NCBI RefSeq assembly: GCF_945859685.1
Contig: NC_079149.1
Coordinates: forward strand, 8,343,118 to 8,407,117
Direction: 5' to 3'
Length of the DNA stretch: 64,000 nt
Source of the DNA: Eupeodes corollae
Lineage: Eukaryota > Arthropoda > Insecta > Diptera > Syrphidae
Shown: piece after piece, positions 30,396-41,242 of the stretch
How the letters are laid out: each line of letters opens with the position of its first letter
Position numbering within the stretch: position 1 is the first letter of the stretch
The notes under the pieces: model-generated
The model's database searches: none
Told to the model about the DNA's origin: nothing
What the model saw: the letters and a program-made list of their open reading frames with translations, nothing else
Program-made: the position numbers and the translations under genes

Positions 30396-32450
30396 GTTCA
30401 TGGGTAAATTCAGTTTTTCTTCAAAAATTGATATTTATACGTAGCACGTTGAACCCGATTGTATTTTTTGTGTGATTGCATTAGTGTAAATCCGTGTGCT
30501 TGTTAACGAGTAGAGCTGTCAAATTCCCAGCTTAACATCTTTTTTTCATAATTATATTAATACAAATGCAAGAGTGCAAAGGGGGGTAAATCTGCTGAAA
30601 AATCCAGGTCAGCAGATTTGATATATGTAAAATCAAAAATAAATCAGTTTATTTTGCCCTATAACATTTTATGTTGTGTTATTTTGCAATCACAGAATTT
30701 GTGTTTTGACGGGTCTGCATGCAAAAAATTTGCAGTTCAGTGTCATCAAATTTAAACCTTTACGTTTTTTGAATGGATGTTTTACTATAATTTCTTTTAA
30801 TTAAAAATGCAATAATGTATTGATTAAATATAATTCAAGGAACATTTTTGTTGAAAAGCCTTTTAACTGCAAAATAATTTGTTGTTATAAATGCATTTTA
30901 CTATTTTCGTAAAAAACATTTATTTTCATGAACAGCTGATTCTGTAGGTTTAAAAAAGGAATCAAATCGTTGAAACATGACATGTGCGCTGCATTTGAAA
31001 TCAGAAAACATTTTCAATGACAGAAATTTTCAATAATCGCTATAAGCGATCTGTCAAAAATAAATCAAATTATTGGTTTTAGTGATGAAATCCAATGTTA
31101 TCATTTGTTTAAGTTACTTTTTAAGCCAAGAAATCCTTTTCAACAAACAGCTGATTTTATAATTTTGAACAATTTCGTGTAGTTAAAGGAGTTCCGTTTT
31201 CTATATATACCCAACTGTCTTTATTGTATGGAAAGCGAGCAAGATCAACTCAAACATTGCTTGATTTTAAACAAAACACTATCCTTAAGACATATTTAAT
31301 GAAACTCTACACAATGAGTTTGACGGTTCCAATTTTGAAATGTCAAAAACTGCAACGCAGTACTAAAAAGATGCTTTGGGTGATCTCGTGCGTCTTTGTT
31401 CAGTATGTCTGTGGTATGTGTTGCGTTGAATTCGTGTTTAAGGCTTCTCAAGTGGTGTTAGTGGCAGCCTTCTCATTAATTTTGTCTAACAAGGTATTAA
31501 AGGTGCGTGCCCATTTGAGACTCGGGAGACTCTCCATTTGAGAGCCAAATTTTAGAAGTTTTGCTATTACGAGCTCTCTGCTAGAATATTGAGAGTTTTC
31601 TTGCTGAGAGTACTCTCATAATCGTGTCCACTTGATAGATTTCTTCTGCTAGCATATTATCAGTTGGCCACGTATTCTATCCACACTGATAACTTCAAAC
31701 TCCGTCTGTCGATTTGCCTCGCTCAAAAGGTCTGTAGGTTTTCGTGTTTTATTATAAAAAAGTTGTCAGTTGAATTATTCTAAAAGATTTAAAAATTATC
31801 AACAACATTTGATGAAATAGTTTGATTTCAAAATCTATTTTTGTAAACGAAATTTTGAATCGAAAAACAATTTTTACCAATTTTAGTACCATTTGATTTT
31901 ATTTCTTAAATAAATGGACACCCCCCTTAAGATTGACATCAAATCCTTTGTATTTACCATATTCGAAGTAAGTACCTGAACATGATGTACTCACATCAAC
32001 AAAGTATAATTTCTTGGGCAAATCATTCTATTAAGTTGATTTCCAGATTCACAATAGGTTGAATAAAGATGGCTTTGTTTATCTTTTGAATGAAGTGCAA
32101 GACAAGGTTCCGAAAAGCCAAAACATATAATCGGTGCCACTAATTTTAAACGTTGAAGCTGTATTGAGATTCTTTGCTGAAGGCCTTTGAGAAGTAGTAA
32201 ACAACAATAATTTAAGAATTTAAATATATTTCCATTATTAATTTTACTTACTTAATGTGAAAAATATGTAGGTATGACCGCACTAGACCACTCGACGACA
32301 ATTTAAACAAAATGAAATTTTAATTTCCATAAGACTTCGGAAAATGAACTCTCACCACTTCATAAAACAGAAACGTCAAATTTGATGACAGGATCTTGAT
32401 CCGCTCAAAAAATCCAAACTGCGATCACCGGATCATCGACTGGATGTTGG
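30396..32450. other. No gene seen
   Basis: This is about 2 kb of AT-rich sequence. The longest open stretch (31224-31541) has no recognisable domain and overlaps low-complexity sequence. AACAGCTGATT appears at about 30931 and 31145. Confidence 0.45.
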
Positions 32451-32451
32451 A

Positions 32452-32688
32452 TTGTTGGTCTTTATTGGATTATCTGATGACAGGCCGATAGTCCTGTCAT
32501 CGGAAATGTTCAATGGAGACCCCAAACTAGACGATAACTGCAATATTGATGAGAGTGATATCAACAATTTAGATTCCATTAAACTCCAAATGTCAAGTAA
32601 CGTAACGCTAAGTAAACGACTATCGATTGTCCTAACGCAGATTTTCGACGCTTATGAAAACAGAATATCTTTTTCTAGTTGGTGGTAA
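32452..32688 (+). pseudogene. Unidentified short open stretch
   Basis: This is a 78-codon open frame without an ATG at its start, rich in acidic residues (KLDDNCNIDESDINNLDSIK), ending SFSSWW. I do not recognise it. It lies just left of the Harbinger cluster and may be a scrap of a transposon protein, or chance. Confidence 0.2.
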
Positions 32689-32880
32689 AATATATTAATC
32701 CGGTACAATATATTAGGGTCCTGCAAAACTTTTTATAGGTACTAAAGTTTATAAACTTCAGCAATAGTTGTTAATAAATAAAGCAATCAAGTCCACTTAA
32801 TAACAATAACTAAAAGGATATGAAAATGAACTCCTGGCAACACCACATATTTGTTTGTTTTATAATAATCGTACACCTAA

Positions 32881-33248
32881 AAGTAGCCACAGACGACGAA
32901 CACGCTCGCGCAACATGGTCGCCTGCGTTCCTCCACAGACGGCGAACATTGTTCGCGAACATTCATTTCGTGTTGAATCTCCGAAGAGGAAACATCATGT
33001 GTGATAAAAAAGCGCAAGTCGTTGCCCTAATGATAATTTACCTTTGCGAAAGGAAAAAAAAATCAAACAAAGGTAAATTGTTCCAAGATTTATTTTTTTC
33101 AATTTTATTTTTATAATTGTCACACACACAATTCCAAATCGCATCTTCACCGCGCAACAGCGTGCCGCTCGCGAACAACCCCACAGACGACGAATTTAGC
33201 GCGAGCACGAACGTGTTGCGCGAGCAAGTTCGTCGTCTGTGGCCACTT
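32881..33248 (+). mobile_element. PIF/Harbinger-type MITE 1
   Basis: This is an element of 368 bp flanked by TAA on both sides (32878-32880 and 33249-33251), the 3-bp duplication usual for PIF/Harbinger. Its inverted repeats are close to 40 bp: AAGTAGCCACAGACGACGAA at the left and AAGTGGCCACAGACGACGAA read inward from the right, continuing GCTCGCGCAACA in both. The ends are CpG-rich. A short internal frame, KAQVVALMIIYLCERKKKSN near 33005-33064, may be the start of a lost transposase gene. Confidence 0.85.
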
Positions 33249-33271
33249 TAAGGGAATATTTGTTACTCTTA

Positions 33272-33975
33272 GGCCCCTTTCACACGAGACGGTTTCGTCC
33301 GTACGGTTTTTATCCGTGAGCCATTGGTAGTAAACTAATAAAATTAACTAAGTCCTCTTTTACACGAGACGGTTTCGTCTGCACGGATTTTATCCGTGAG
33401 CCATTAATAGTTAACTAATAAAATTAACTAAAGCTTTCACACTGGACGAAGATGGGTTTTTTCCGTACGGACGATTTAAAACAGCCGTCTCAACGACTGA
33501 AATATACGGCGACCGTGCCGTTGCCGTCTTATCAGTGCCGTACGTGACTACGCGAACGTATTCACAAAAGACGATTTTTATTCGTCTAGCGTCCGTTTTT
33601 GAGGTCACTTGTACTAAATAATTATATTATAATTAAGTGCTTTTGTGCGTCAATTTGACTGATGATATTGACACAGAATTACTTGTCGAAGCTAGACCTG
33701 TGCTATGGGATAAATCACTATAACTTTATAAAGATAGGAACGATTGGGGTGCACCCAATAACTACGATTTCGTTGTTTTTGATACTTTTGAATACGACGA
33801 TATAAAAAAACACATGGAGTGGGCTTTCGATACATGTTGAAAGTCAATTGAGTTAAAATTAAAAAATATCTAAAACATAACCAAGCGTATATGATTCACG
33901 GGAAAAATACGTTATGTGTGAAAACAAAGTCCGTAGGGAAAAAAATTTACGAAACCACCTGGTGTGAAAGAGGCC
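33272..33975 (+). mobile_element. PIF/Harbinger-type element 2 with MADF relic
   Basis: This 704-bp element is flanked by TTA (33269-33271 and 33976-33978). Inverted ends are GGCCCCTTTCACACGAGACG at the left and GGCCTCTTTCACACCAGGTG read inward from the right, both continuing GTTTCGT. Inside, at about 33650-33760, a broken frame reads TELLVEARPVLWDKSL, then one stop, then YKDRNDWGAPN. The pattern L-I/V-E-x-RPVLWD-x-SL-x-YKDRN is that of MADF domains, which occur in the second protein of many insect PIF/Harbinger elements. The left end is duplicated internally (33276-33431). The catalytic nuclease gene is absent, so the element is non-autonomous. Confidence 0.85.
33276..33431 (+). repeat. Tandem duplication of the Harbinger left end, unit about 78 bp
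   Basis: Two adjacent copies share ACACGAGACGGTTTCGTC, TTTTATCCGTGAGCCATT and AACTAATAAAATTAACTAA (33291-33350 and 33362-33430). The second copy retains most of the terminal repeat. A third weak match to CTTTCACAC follows at about 33434. Confidence 0.85.
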
Positions 33976-33978
33976 TTA

Positions 33979-34270
33979 GGTTGGTTTCACACTACACGGT
34001 TTTGACCGTACGGCGACATTGTGTTAGAGGCGCGAAGAGCATATACGCTTTCATATTATACGGTCACGGAAAAATGCCGGCACACCGTGCCGAGTAGCAA
34101 CCGTCTACTGCCACTACAGTATACGGCAGCCGGACGGCACGATAAGCTTAGTGGCGTACGTGACGAAATGCATGTTTTCACATCATACGATTTTATTCGT
34201 GCTGCAGAGTTATATTACCCACTTCAAGACACGATTACTTGTGATTAAACTTACAATATATTGTGTAAAT
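33979..34270 (+). mobile_element. PIF/Harbinger-type left-end fragment 3
   Basis: Directly after the TTA at 33976-33978 begins GGTTGGTTTCACACTACACG, followed by GTTTTGACCGTACGG and CpG-rich sequence resembling, but not identical to, element 2 (TTTCACAC, CCGTACGG, ACGTGACGAA, TTTTATTCGT). This looks like the left end of another related element that shares the TTA target. No matching right end was found, so its extent is a guess. Confidence 0.55.
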
Positions 34271-34912
34271 AATGGAGGAATTAGATGGTTTTAAATTCGT
34301 GAATATTGAAATAGCCGTAAACGATAAAGTGTGGTAAGGCATTCCACATTCGTGTAGTGCGGTTAAAAAACGAATCTCTGTATTAGAATGTTCAACCGAA
34401 TTTAGACTTAGGGGTACGCTGAGGAGCATTTTTGAAAGAGCTAGTGCTTTAGTTGAACTGTTTAAGGGGAGCATAATCCGTTCAAATAACGGTATAAAAG
34501 AATGAGCCAAAATATTTCAAGACAGTGTTAAAGCCGCGCAAATGAATCGGCCATGTTCTTATCATCAATCAGTTTAAATGCTCTTTATTGTATAATATTG
34601 AAGAAACTTAAGTACTCATAAGTTATAAGAGCAGTAGCCTAGAGAAGATGAGAGTTATACTCAAGCTTTGGACGTGGTACATAAGTCAAGTAGAGAATTG
34701 ATATTTGGGAGGAGGTAGTAGGCAAATTTCTTTCACCACTTTAGGAAACCTTATGAGCGAAATAGTCTTTTAAAGAATAAAGCCCATTGTGTATGTTATG
34801 AATAGAATATACTCGTAGTGTAGGTAAGAATGTTTTCTTCTTGGACATATTAGACATACATTTTCTAACACCTTACAAATTGATATATTTAGTATTTTAC
34901 CACGTCACCATA
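34271..34912. other. No gene seen
   Basis: This is the region between the Harbinger fragment and tRNA-Met. A plus-strand frame beginning MEELDGFKFVNIE at 34272 is soon interrupted by a stop and then stays open to about 34503. It may be a relic of a transposon gene, but I do not recognise a family. Confidence 0.3.
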
Positions 34913-34985
34913 GCCTCGGTGGCGCAGTAGGCAGCGCGTAAGTCTCATAATCTTAAGGTCGTGAGTTCGAGCCTCACCCGGGGCA
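34913..34985 (+). tRNA. tRNA-Met (CAT), elongator
   Basis: This is a 73-nt cloverleaf with acceptor GCCTCGG/CCGGGGC and discriminator A. The anticodon loop CTCATAA gives CAT. The D arm and the T arm (GTGAG-TTCGAGC-CTCAC) are those of elongator Met tRNA. A T5 run six bases downstream terminates transcription. Confidence 0.95.
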
Positions 34986-35311
34986 TAACCTTTTTGTGCA
35001 GTTAGTTCAAATCTAATTTGATTAATCAATAAATCATAGGTCTGGTAGATTTCGTAGAAATAGATAGAATCAAGGTGTTTCTACACAATATTACATTCCT
35101 TTTAAATTTGTTTCATCTCTTTTTACAAAACGTATTGAATATGAATTGGAAGTAGCTCTTTTATCATTGAATAACTTCTAAATTGAAGTGTTTTCACTTT
35201 TTCACTGTACAAACTCCATTCAATTGATTTAATATCACACATGCGTAGAAGAACCGAATGGTACATATTTCATTTTTGAAATTTCACATCTACTTGAGCA
35301 TGCCTTCGGTA
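34986..35311. other. No gene seen
   Basis: This is a spacer between two tRNA genes, AT-rich, with nothing recognised. Confidence 0.5.
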
Positions 35312-35383
35312 GCCGTGATCGTCTAGTGGTTAGGACCCTACGTTGTGGCCGTAGTAACCCAGGTTCGAATCCTGGTCACGGCA
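35312..35383 (+). tRNA. tRNA-His (GTG)
   Basis: This is a 72-nt cloverleaf with acceptor GCCGTGA/TCACGGC and discriminator A. The anticodon stem CTACG/CGTAG holds loop TTGTGGC, giving anticodon GTG. The T arm is CCAGG-TTCGAAT-CCTGG. The first clear T-run downstream is at about 35415. The extra 5' G of mature tRNA-His is added after transcription, so its absence here is expected. Confidence 0.96.
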
Positions 35384-36083
35384 ATGTTAACAGCATTGTC
35401 ACGGAGAAGGTGATTTATTTTTTCTTGAATTTTCGTTACTCCAAACACTCTACACTTTCACCTGACCATCGTGAATGTTATTTCCATAAGAGTTCTATGA
35501 ACTCTCAAAGACTCACCACCATGAACACGTCTAATTCATTGACCTCTTTGACTTATGGTGGTTGACAGATTGAAATGTCATAAATAATTCAATACAAATT
35601 TTGGCATATACAAGTTGTCACATAATTTTAAGGTTGCACCATAATCATATACTTTATTCAATGGATGTTATTCTGCTTTGTTAAAATTAAAGAAAATCAA
35701 AATGCAATAAACTGTAGATATCATTTATAAACAAAATAAAATAAATTAGAAAAAAAAACTGCAATTCACTAGCGGCCATAACATTTAATTTCATCTTAAA
35801 TTCTAACTTTTCTCTGGTGATGCAACTTAATTATTTTTATTGCTGTTTTGAATTGTTTGAGTTGGCTGAGATTTTATTTTAGTTGTTTTTATTTTGTATA
35901 TAAATTTAACTTGCTATTAATTCTTTAATTTATTATTATAAGATTTATTATAATTTTTTAATATATTTTATTGAAGACATGGCGGGATAAGCGCATGTGC
36001 AACATTTCTGTAACGGATTTGTTGAGATCATGCTGCAAGAGTGATTGGTTTAGTTTTAGTGTTTGTTTTATTTTAAGTGACAC
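35384..36083 (-). other. Probable 3' UTR of the RNF7-like gene and spacer
   Basis: This is AT-rich sequence downstream of the RING exon. AATAAA-type signals for the minus strand (TTTATT on the plus strand) occur at several places. No coding region was seen. Confidence 0.4.
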
Positions 36084-36265
36084 TCATTTGCCCATTCGTT
36101 GAATGGACCATTCTTGTTGGCACAATGGGCAGCGGTTGTTTTGTTTAACCCACAATGACATGCAGCAATGATGGAAGGAGTGATTGCATTCGCCCCAAAC
36201 AACAACACAATCTTGACGGCCAAGTACTTCACGTTTGTTTTCGGCTTGGCAACGTAAGCAAGCGT
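36084..36265 (-). CDS. Roc2: RNF7/Roc2-like RING-box protein, last coding exon (partial)
   Basis: This exon encodes the C-terminal 60 residues of RING-box protein 2 (RNF7/RBX2/SAG, Roc2 in flies). It is the RING subunit of cullin-5 type ubiquitin ligases, which recruits the E2 enzyme and also supports neddylation. The acceptor AG is at 36266-36267 and the stop TGA at 36084-36086. Family motifs are ACLRCQAENKREVLGRQ, DCVVVWGECNHSFHHCCMSL, WVKQNNRCPLCQQEW and the end IQRMGK. These include most of the cysteine and histidine zinc ligands of the RING-H2 domain. The insertion EVLGRQ distinguishes it slightly from the vertebrate protein. The upstream coding exon, which should contain a WNAVAMWSWD-type motif, was not found in the window, so the intron is very long or the exon lies elsewhere. 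Confidence 0.92.
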
Positions 36266-36267
36266 CT

Positions 36268-38655
36268 GAAAGAACAATAAAATATTGAAATTATTAGTTC
36301 AATTTGTTGAAAATAAAAAATTGTAGTAGATTTTTAAAAATTTTAAGTGGTAATGGAAATAAGACAGACAGCGAGTAATCAACTAAAATCATTAGGCGTG
36401 TTTCATTATTAGTTGAGGAGTTCTGAACAATCTGAGAATATTGAGCTCAATTTGACATTTGACAGGTTAATTGAAGAAAAAAGGTAAGTGTTCAGAATTA
36501 TTTTTGAAACACATCTGAACATTCACCTTTTCTTTTAATTTCACCTATAAAATTCAGCATTCAACTCAGCCGGCTCAGTTTATTCTAAGCACTAAAAAAA
36601 AAACAAAAACTGGAAGCATTCTGGGTTAAAAAAGAAACACAGTATTTTGGTTCACTCTAATAAAGATCTAAATCGTCGGTAGCCATTTTGGGTTTCCTGC
36701 AAGCTAAAGCGAAGTGCTGATTCATAAAGTAATTAAAGTTTTACTGACATTTACCAGAAGCTCAAAACTCATTAGTTAATTCTATGTATGCGTGAAAACA
36801 AGCCAACATCGTTTGTTGAAATTCACATCTGTTCATCGACATTACAAATACAACAATGACAATCAGATGGCGAAATAAGGGCCAAATGTCAAAACATCGT
36901 TTCGAATTCATTCTTTACTTTGTCATCGGATTATTTAATAGGCGTGTTTAGTTATTCGCTTAGTTACGTTAACTTCCGAGAAAAAAAGCAAGAATCCACG
37001 AATCGTATTTCAAATCTTTGCAAGTGTCAAAATTAAAACCCATTTCAAACCAAGTTTTAAGTGATTGCCTTTTTTAGACAAGGTTTAGTATTGCAACTGC
37101 TTTAAATGCAAAACGTCATTTGTACCAAGAATTATCAAAACGTTCTTAAAAGAGAACTTAAAAAATCTATTTGACATTTTAAAAAATTGACAACCTAAAT
37201 TTCTCATTTCATGGGTTCGAAACGGAATTCAAGCTATTTTCAAACTTAAGACCAATATAATAAGCAGTCCAGTTTACACGTAACACACTTTTAAACAGCT
37301 AGAGCAAGAAGAAATACATACAACTTCAAAATTAAATATCCAATCAGGGTAGCATGAAAATCAAATACACTTCCATTCTAGACTTTACCATTAAAATAAA
37401 AATCAAAAAGAAGACGTCACATTAATGGTTTCATCAATCAATTTAATTGAAACCAAAATAAAGTGCACAAAACGACAAAAAAGTACCTATTACTGGAACC
37501 TTTTAAATTTTATTTAAACAAACAAGCCCCCTTCGTTAAGTTCTAACTGGATTGGCCTTCGAAAATTGGCACAAATCATGGGTTCGTGCTTAAAGAAAAC
37601 AAAAGAAAAAACAACATATTTTAGCACTTTGATTGTTTGTTTGTTTCCTTAGCAATTATTATGGCAGGCACATCTCCTTGGCACCCGGTCAACAATCATT
37701 TAAAGATTCGCAAAGAAACTCAATTAAAAATATAGCACATTACAAAAAAAAAACGAGCAGTCCATCGAGCCCCCATCATCTTTAATAATAAAAATCATAT
37801 ATTTTTTGAGGCGTGACTGTAGTCACATACACACGATTCTTGGCATTCATTATTTCGATTTTTGAATGATGCAAGTGCGACAGTTTTTACGTATGTTCTA
37901 CATATTGCTTCAGCTGTCAAAAATAATAACAATTGACATTTCATATCAATTTATGATATCATATGTGTCAGTGTTCAATTCTGTGATTTTCTGGGAATAT
38001 TGCTAATGTCAAAAGTACAAAACAAAAGGTAGTCGACAGAAGTAACTTAACCTCTCAAACGACAATGACGCCAATCGAACCACAGTGCCATTTTCACAAT
38101 ATACTCGCCGATGACGCGATGATGCAAAACGAACACACCTCCCTTCGAAATTAAATTGGCTCACAAGAGAAAAACAAAATGATGATTATTGTTGTTTTAG
38201 CGAAATAATGTCACGTTTTGTTGAGAGCTAGATATGTTCGCTATTTGTTGTGATTGTGATGCTAAAATAAGCAACAAAAATATTTTAATTTTGTTTTTCT
38301 TGATTTTTGTTTCATTAGTTTAAGGGAAAAGATTGACAAATATTGAAAGACTAGAGAAATAAGGAATGATTTTACAAACACCCTTTATTAGCGTTTCCAG
38401 GTCATGTTTTCTTTAGTATGACAGTTCAAATGTCAAAATGCAATAGGATAGCTTTCAATGAGATTTCAACAAATATTTGCGTTGACATATGTACACGTTC
38501 CGTTCTCTTACGTTTTAATATGAAAAATAGAAATTAACTCACAAAAAATGACTGCATCAGAGAAGAAAAGGATAGCAATATCGTTTTTGACAGATGCAAG
38601 CAAATATGTATTTCTGTTCTGTTCGCTTACTTCCCAAGGCTCCGATAGCACTTTG
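36268..38655. other. Probable intron of the RNF7-like gene; no exon seen
   Basis: This is about 2.4 kb of AT-rich sequence upstream of the RNF7 exon. I searched the minus strand for the missing N-terminal exon and did not find it. Several TGTCAAA words occur, with no recognisable repeat family. Confidence 0.4.
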
Positions 38656-38658
38656 ACA

Positions 38659-38690
38659 TATAAATAAAAACTCGACTTCAGATTCAGTCC
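38659..38690 (+). promoter_or_regulatory. TATA box and initiator
   Basis: TATAAATA at 38659-38666 is followed by the arthropod initiator TCAGT at 38684-38688, about 27 bases between the first T of the TATA box and the initiator A. This spacing suits a transcription start near 38686. An ATG with a good context lies about 147 bases downstream. Confidence 0.65.
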
Positions 38691-38832
38691 AACTAATTAT
38701 AACTCAAACCTGTGCCCTAACTTGCAGTTAAAATTCGAATCTACCCTACAAAAGTCTGAAAACAAACTAAAAACGAAGATAAATAAATAAAACTTTTGTC
38801 TGCTTTTCCATTTTTATTCATTACGAGTAAAA

Positions 38833-38920
38833 ATGGCAAATTTATCGGTGATCTTGCCGCATTGGATTTTGTTATTTGCTTTTGGCTATTTTTGGCGGTT
38901 CGCTGCTACGCTGACAAAAG
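38833..38920 (+). CDS. First coding exon of an unknown secreted or membrane protein (partial)
   Basis: This is a candidate exon, inferred from structure. The ATG at 38833 (context TAAAAATGG) opens 29 codons reading MANLSVILPHWILLFAFGYF and then WRFAATLTK, which looks like a signal peptide or membrane anchor with a hydrophobic core. It is followed at 38921 by GTAATC, a possible splice donor after AAAG. A TATA/Inr promoter lies about 150 bp upstream, and the sequence between contains no ATG that I noticed. No downstream exon with a recognisable protein family was found within the window, so the gene cannot be named. It could also be a chance open frame; the promoter match is what raises it above background. 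Confidence 0.5.
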
Positions 38921-41242
38921 GTAATCGACTTAAATGCTTTAAGTTTTTTTAACATATAGCAAATTGTTTATGGTATGTGAAGGAAAGAAACTTGTACAAA
39001 ATTGTTTATTGTTCGGTAGCAAACAAATAAATCTGCGTATATTCGCAAATAAGCAATTTCCCACGATTTTGAAGACACATACCCAGCGCCCGCCGATCCG
39101 TACGGAATTTAACACCCTCACCAATCGATCATCCGTTTAAAAACTATAGGTACTGTCACTCAGGTCACTGACGTTTAACCTTGCTCTTACCGAGGTTCAA
39201 ATAACGTGTACGTATTGTTTGTTTAACAAATAAAACGGTTACTTATACACCAATTCTTGGAATCGACTGCCATGATGACATATTAATATGACAATTGACA
39301 GTGACACCGTTAACCGCCAACCAGCAACCAACAATAGTAATGTTAATGGACGGCCGGTGGTGGCGCGGACGGCGGCGGCGTGTAAAAGCTCACAGAACTC
39401 CAAGTATAGTTCAGGCGAATTTGCTGCGAAAGCAATTAAGTGCAGTGGTTGGAATCGCCCCATAAAAATACGTACCCAATGACTGTCCCCATCTATAAGT
39501 ATTATACGAGTTCGAGTATCAAGCGAACCGGGACACTGTAATTCTATGCTTACAATCGCACTCATAGAATTATGTTTCGCTTTTGTCATGTCAGTGGAAT
39601 TGACAGGTGCCGGCTAAAGTGTCAAATGGCCAAACCATGGGAACTCAACTCGAGATTATGTTTTGAAATTCTAATTAAAAACGTTTTATAAGTCAAGCCG
39701 ATATAGCCAAGTTATGTTTTTGTTTTATGTTTCATTTGTAATGCGAATGCGTTTTGTGTCCACCATTGGATGAATGACCGAAGAATGTTCGTGCAATTAG
39801 TCAGGTGCACATATTCGTCATTTGGATACTATTTCATCATCCACAAAATGTTTTGAGCGCAATTTACATTCAATTTAAATGTTATGCTGCGTAGCACGTT
39901 CTATAAACTCGCTATATTTATTTATAGGTTTATCTATAGTTATAGCAAACCAATCCACAGCACAAGCACCAGCAGCGTTTTGTGATTATTATAGACAGAC
40001 GCGCAATTGGGTTGCGTCTCTTGGCAATTTATTGTGATGCTAAGGGTGGTCATGATATGACTTTTTTTTCTAGTAAAGAGAGGCACGCGCGTCAAGCGGG
40101 TCATTAATTGAGTCAATTGATTGTTTGCTATAATTTTACTCTATAGGAGCATGGTCTTGATCAAAAGTAATAGTTTATGACGTCACCTCTTAGTTGACCT
40201 TTTTGATTGATCTGTTGAGAGGACTTTGAATTCTTTCCTCGTTTTCAGTTGAAATTTGGGGCGACTAAAAGATTGGTAAAAAAATGTTATTTAGTTTAGA
40301 TTTTGGTTGAATTCTGTCATCTGAAGTTGAAAAGTGAAATGAACTTCCATAAGAATTTTGATACGACTTCTGTCAAATAGCATTGTCATTCAAATGTCAT
40401 TACGGCTTTAAAAATCGAACGCACCTTGTGCTGAATGCAATCAATTCAAATAAAGATCGATCAAACACAGATCAATTTAAGAGCAAGTATGTTCGACCCG
40501 ATGTTGTGCATTTGATAAATATTGTAATTTCGATTTTACTGGAAAAAAGGGGCTTGGCGCCGCCACCACCGCCGACAGCGAGTCAATAAATTATTGCTTA
40601 CGACTGGAAAATTCCAATGACTATTTTTTTTATTCTGTTAAATTGAAAGTAAAGATATGCATCTATGTGTGTGTATATAGTTGTTTGTATATATGAGACA
40701 AATTTGTCTCACACTCAATGTCAGATCGAATGTCAAATATGTTTAGAAAACAAAAGTTAAATTGTTTACATTCTTATAATGTAATTTTTTTGTGTTAATT
40801 TTTTATTGTTATTGTTTATTTGATTTTGCAAAAAAAAATATTCAATGACCAATTTAAAGAGGACAACACGGAGAGTACATGTGTGACATTTCTGTCAAAT
40901 TGTTTAGTGCTGTTTGTTTCAATTAAGTGAGCAATTACTTTAAACTACTTTGCGTTTGACGCAAACTTCAACGAACAATGAGCTATTGATGATGTTTAGA
41001 AATAAATCACGAACATATTATGCAGCTTTAAACAAGGTTATAGTTTTTGATTTAAGCAATTAGATTGATTTTATGCAAAATAGTTACAAACTGCTGAAGA
41101 TAGTTAATGGAAAAAACTAATAGGTAAAAAAATGTTTGACAAAAATTTAAATACTATTCATTTACATCTCATGTGCAGATTTTAAAATAAATAATTTTTG
41201 ATAGAATTTAATATCATTAAGATTGGCAACCCTACAAAAAAA
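38921..41242. other. No gene seen
   Basis: This would be intron of the candidate gene starting at 38833. There is a small GC-rich patch at about 39348-39382 (GGCCGGTGGTGGCGCGGACG and following). Other open frames here lack recognisable domains. Confidence 0.4.

Noticed and set aside
31224..31541. 105-codon open frame on the plus strand
   Set aside because: No domain, no splice or promoter context, and the peptide composition looks random. It lies in AT-rich non-coding DNA.
34235..34510. 91-codon minus-strand frame beginning MAHSFIPLFERIMLP
   Set aside because: I could not match it to a LINE or host family, and the plus strand is also open over much of the same bases. It was left unassigned.
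39239..39589. 116-codon minus-strand frame beginning MTKAKHNSMSAIVSIELQC
   Set aside because: It includes the GC-rich patch at 39348-39382, which yields low-complexity Ala/Leu runs. It does not match the missing RNF7 exon or any family I know.
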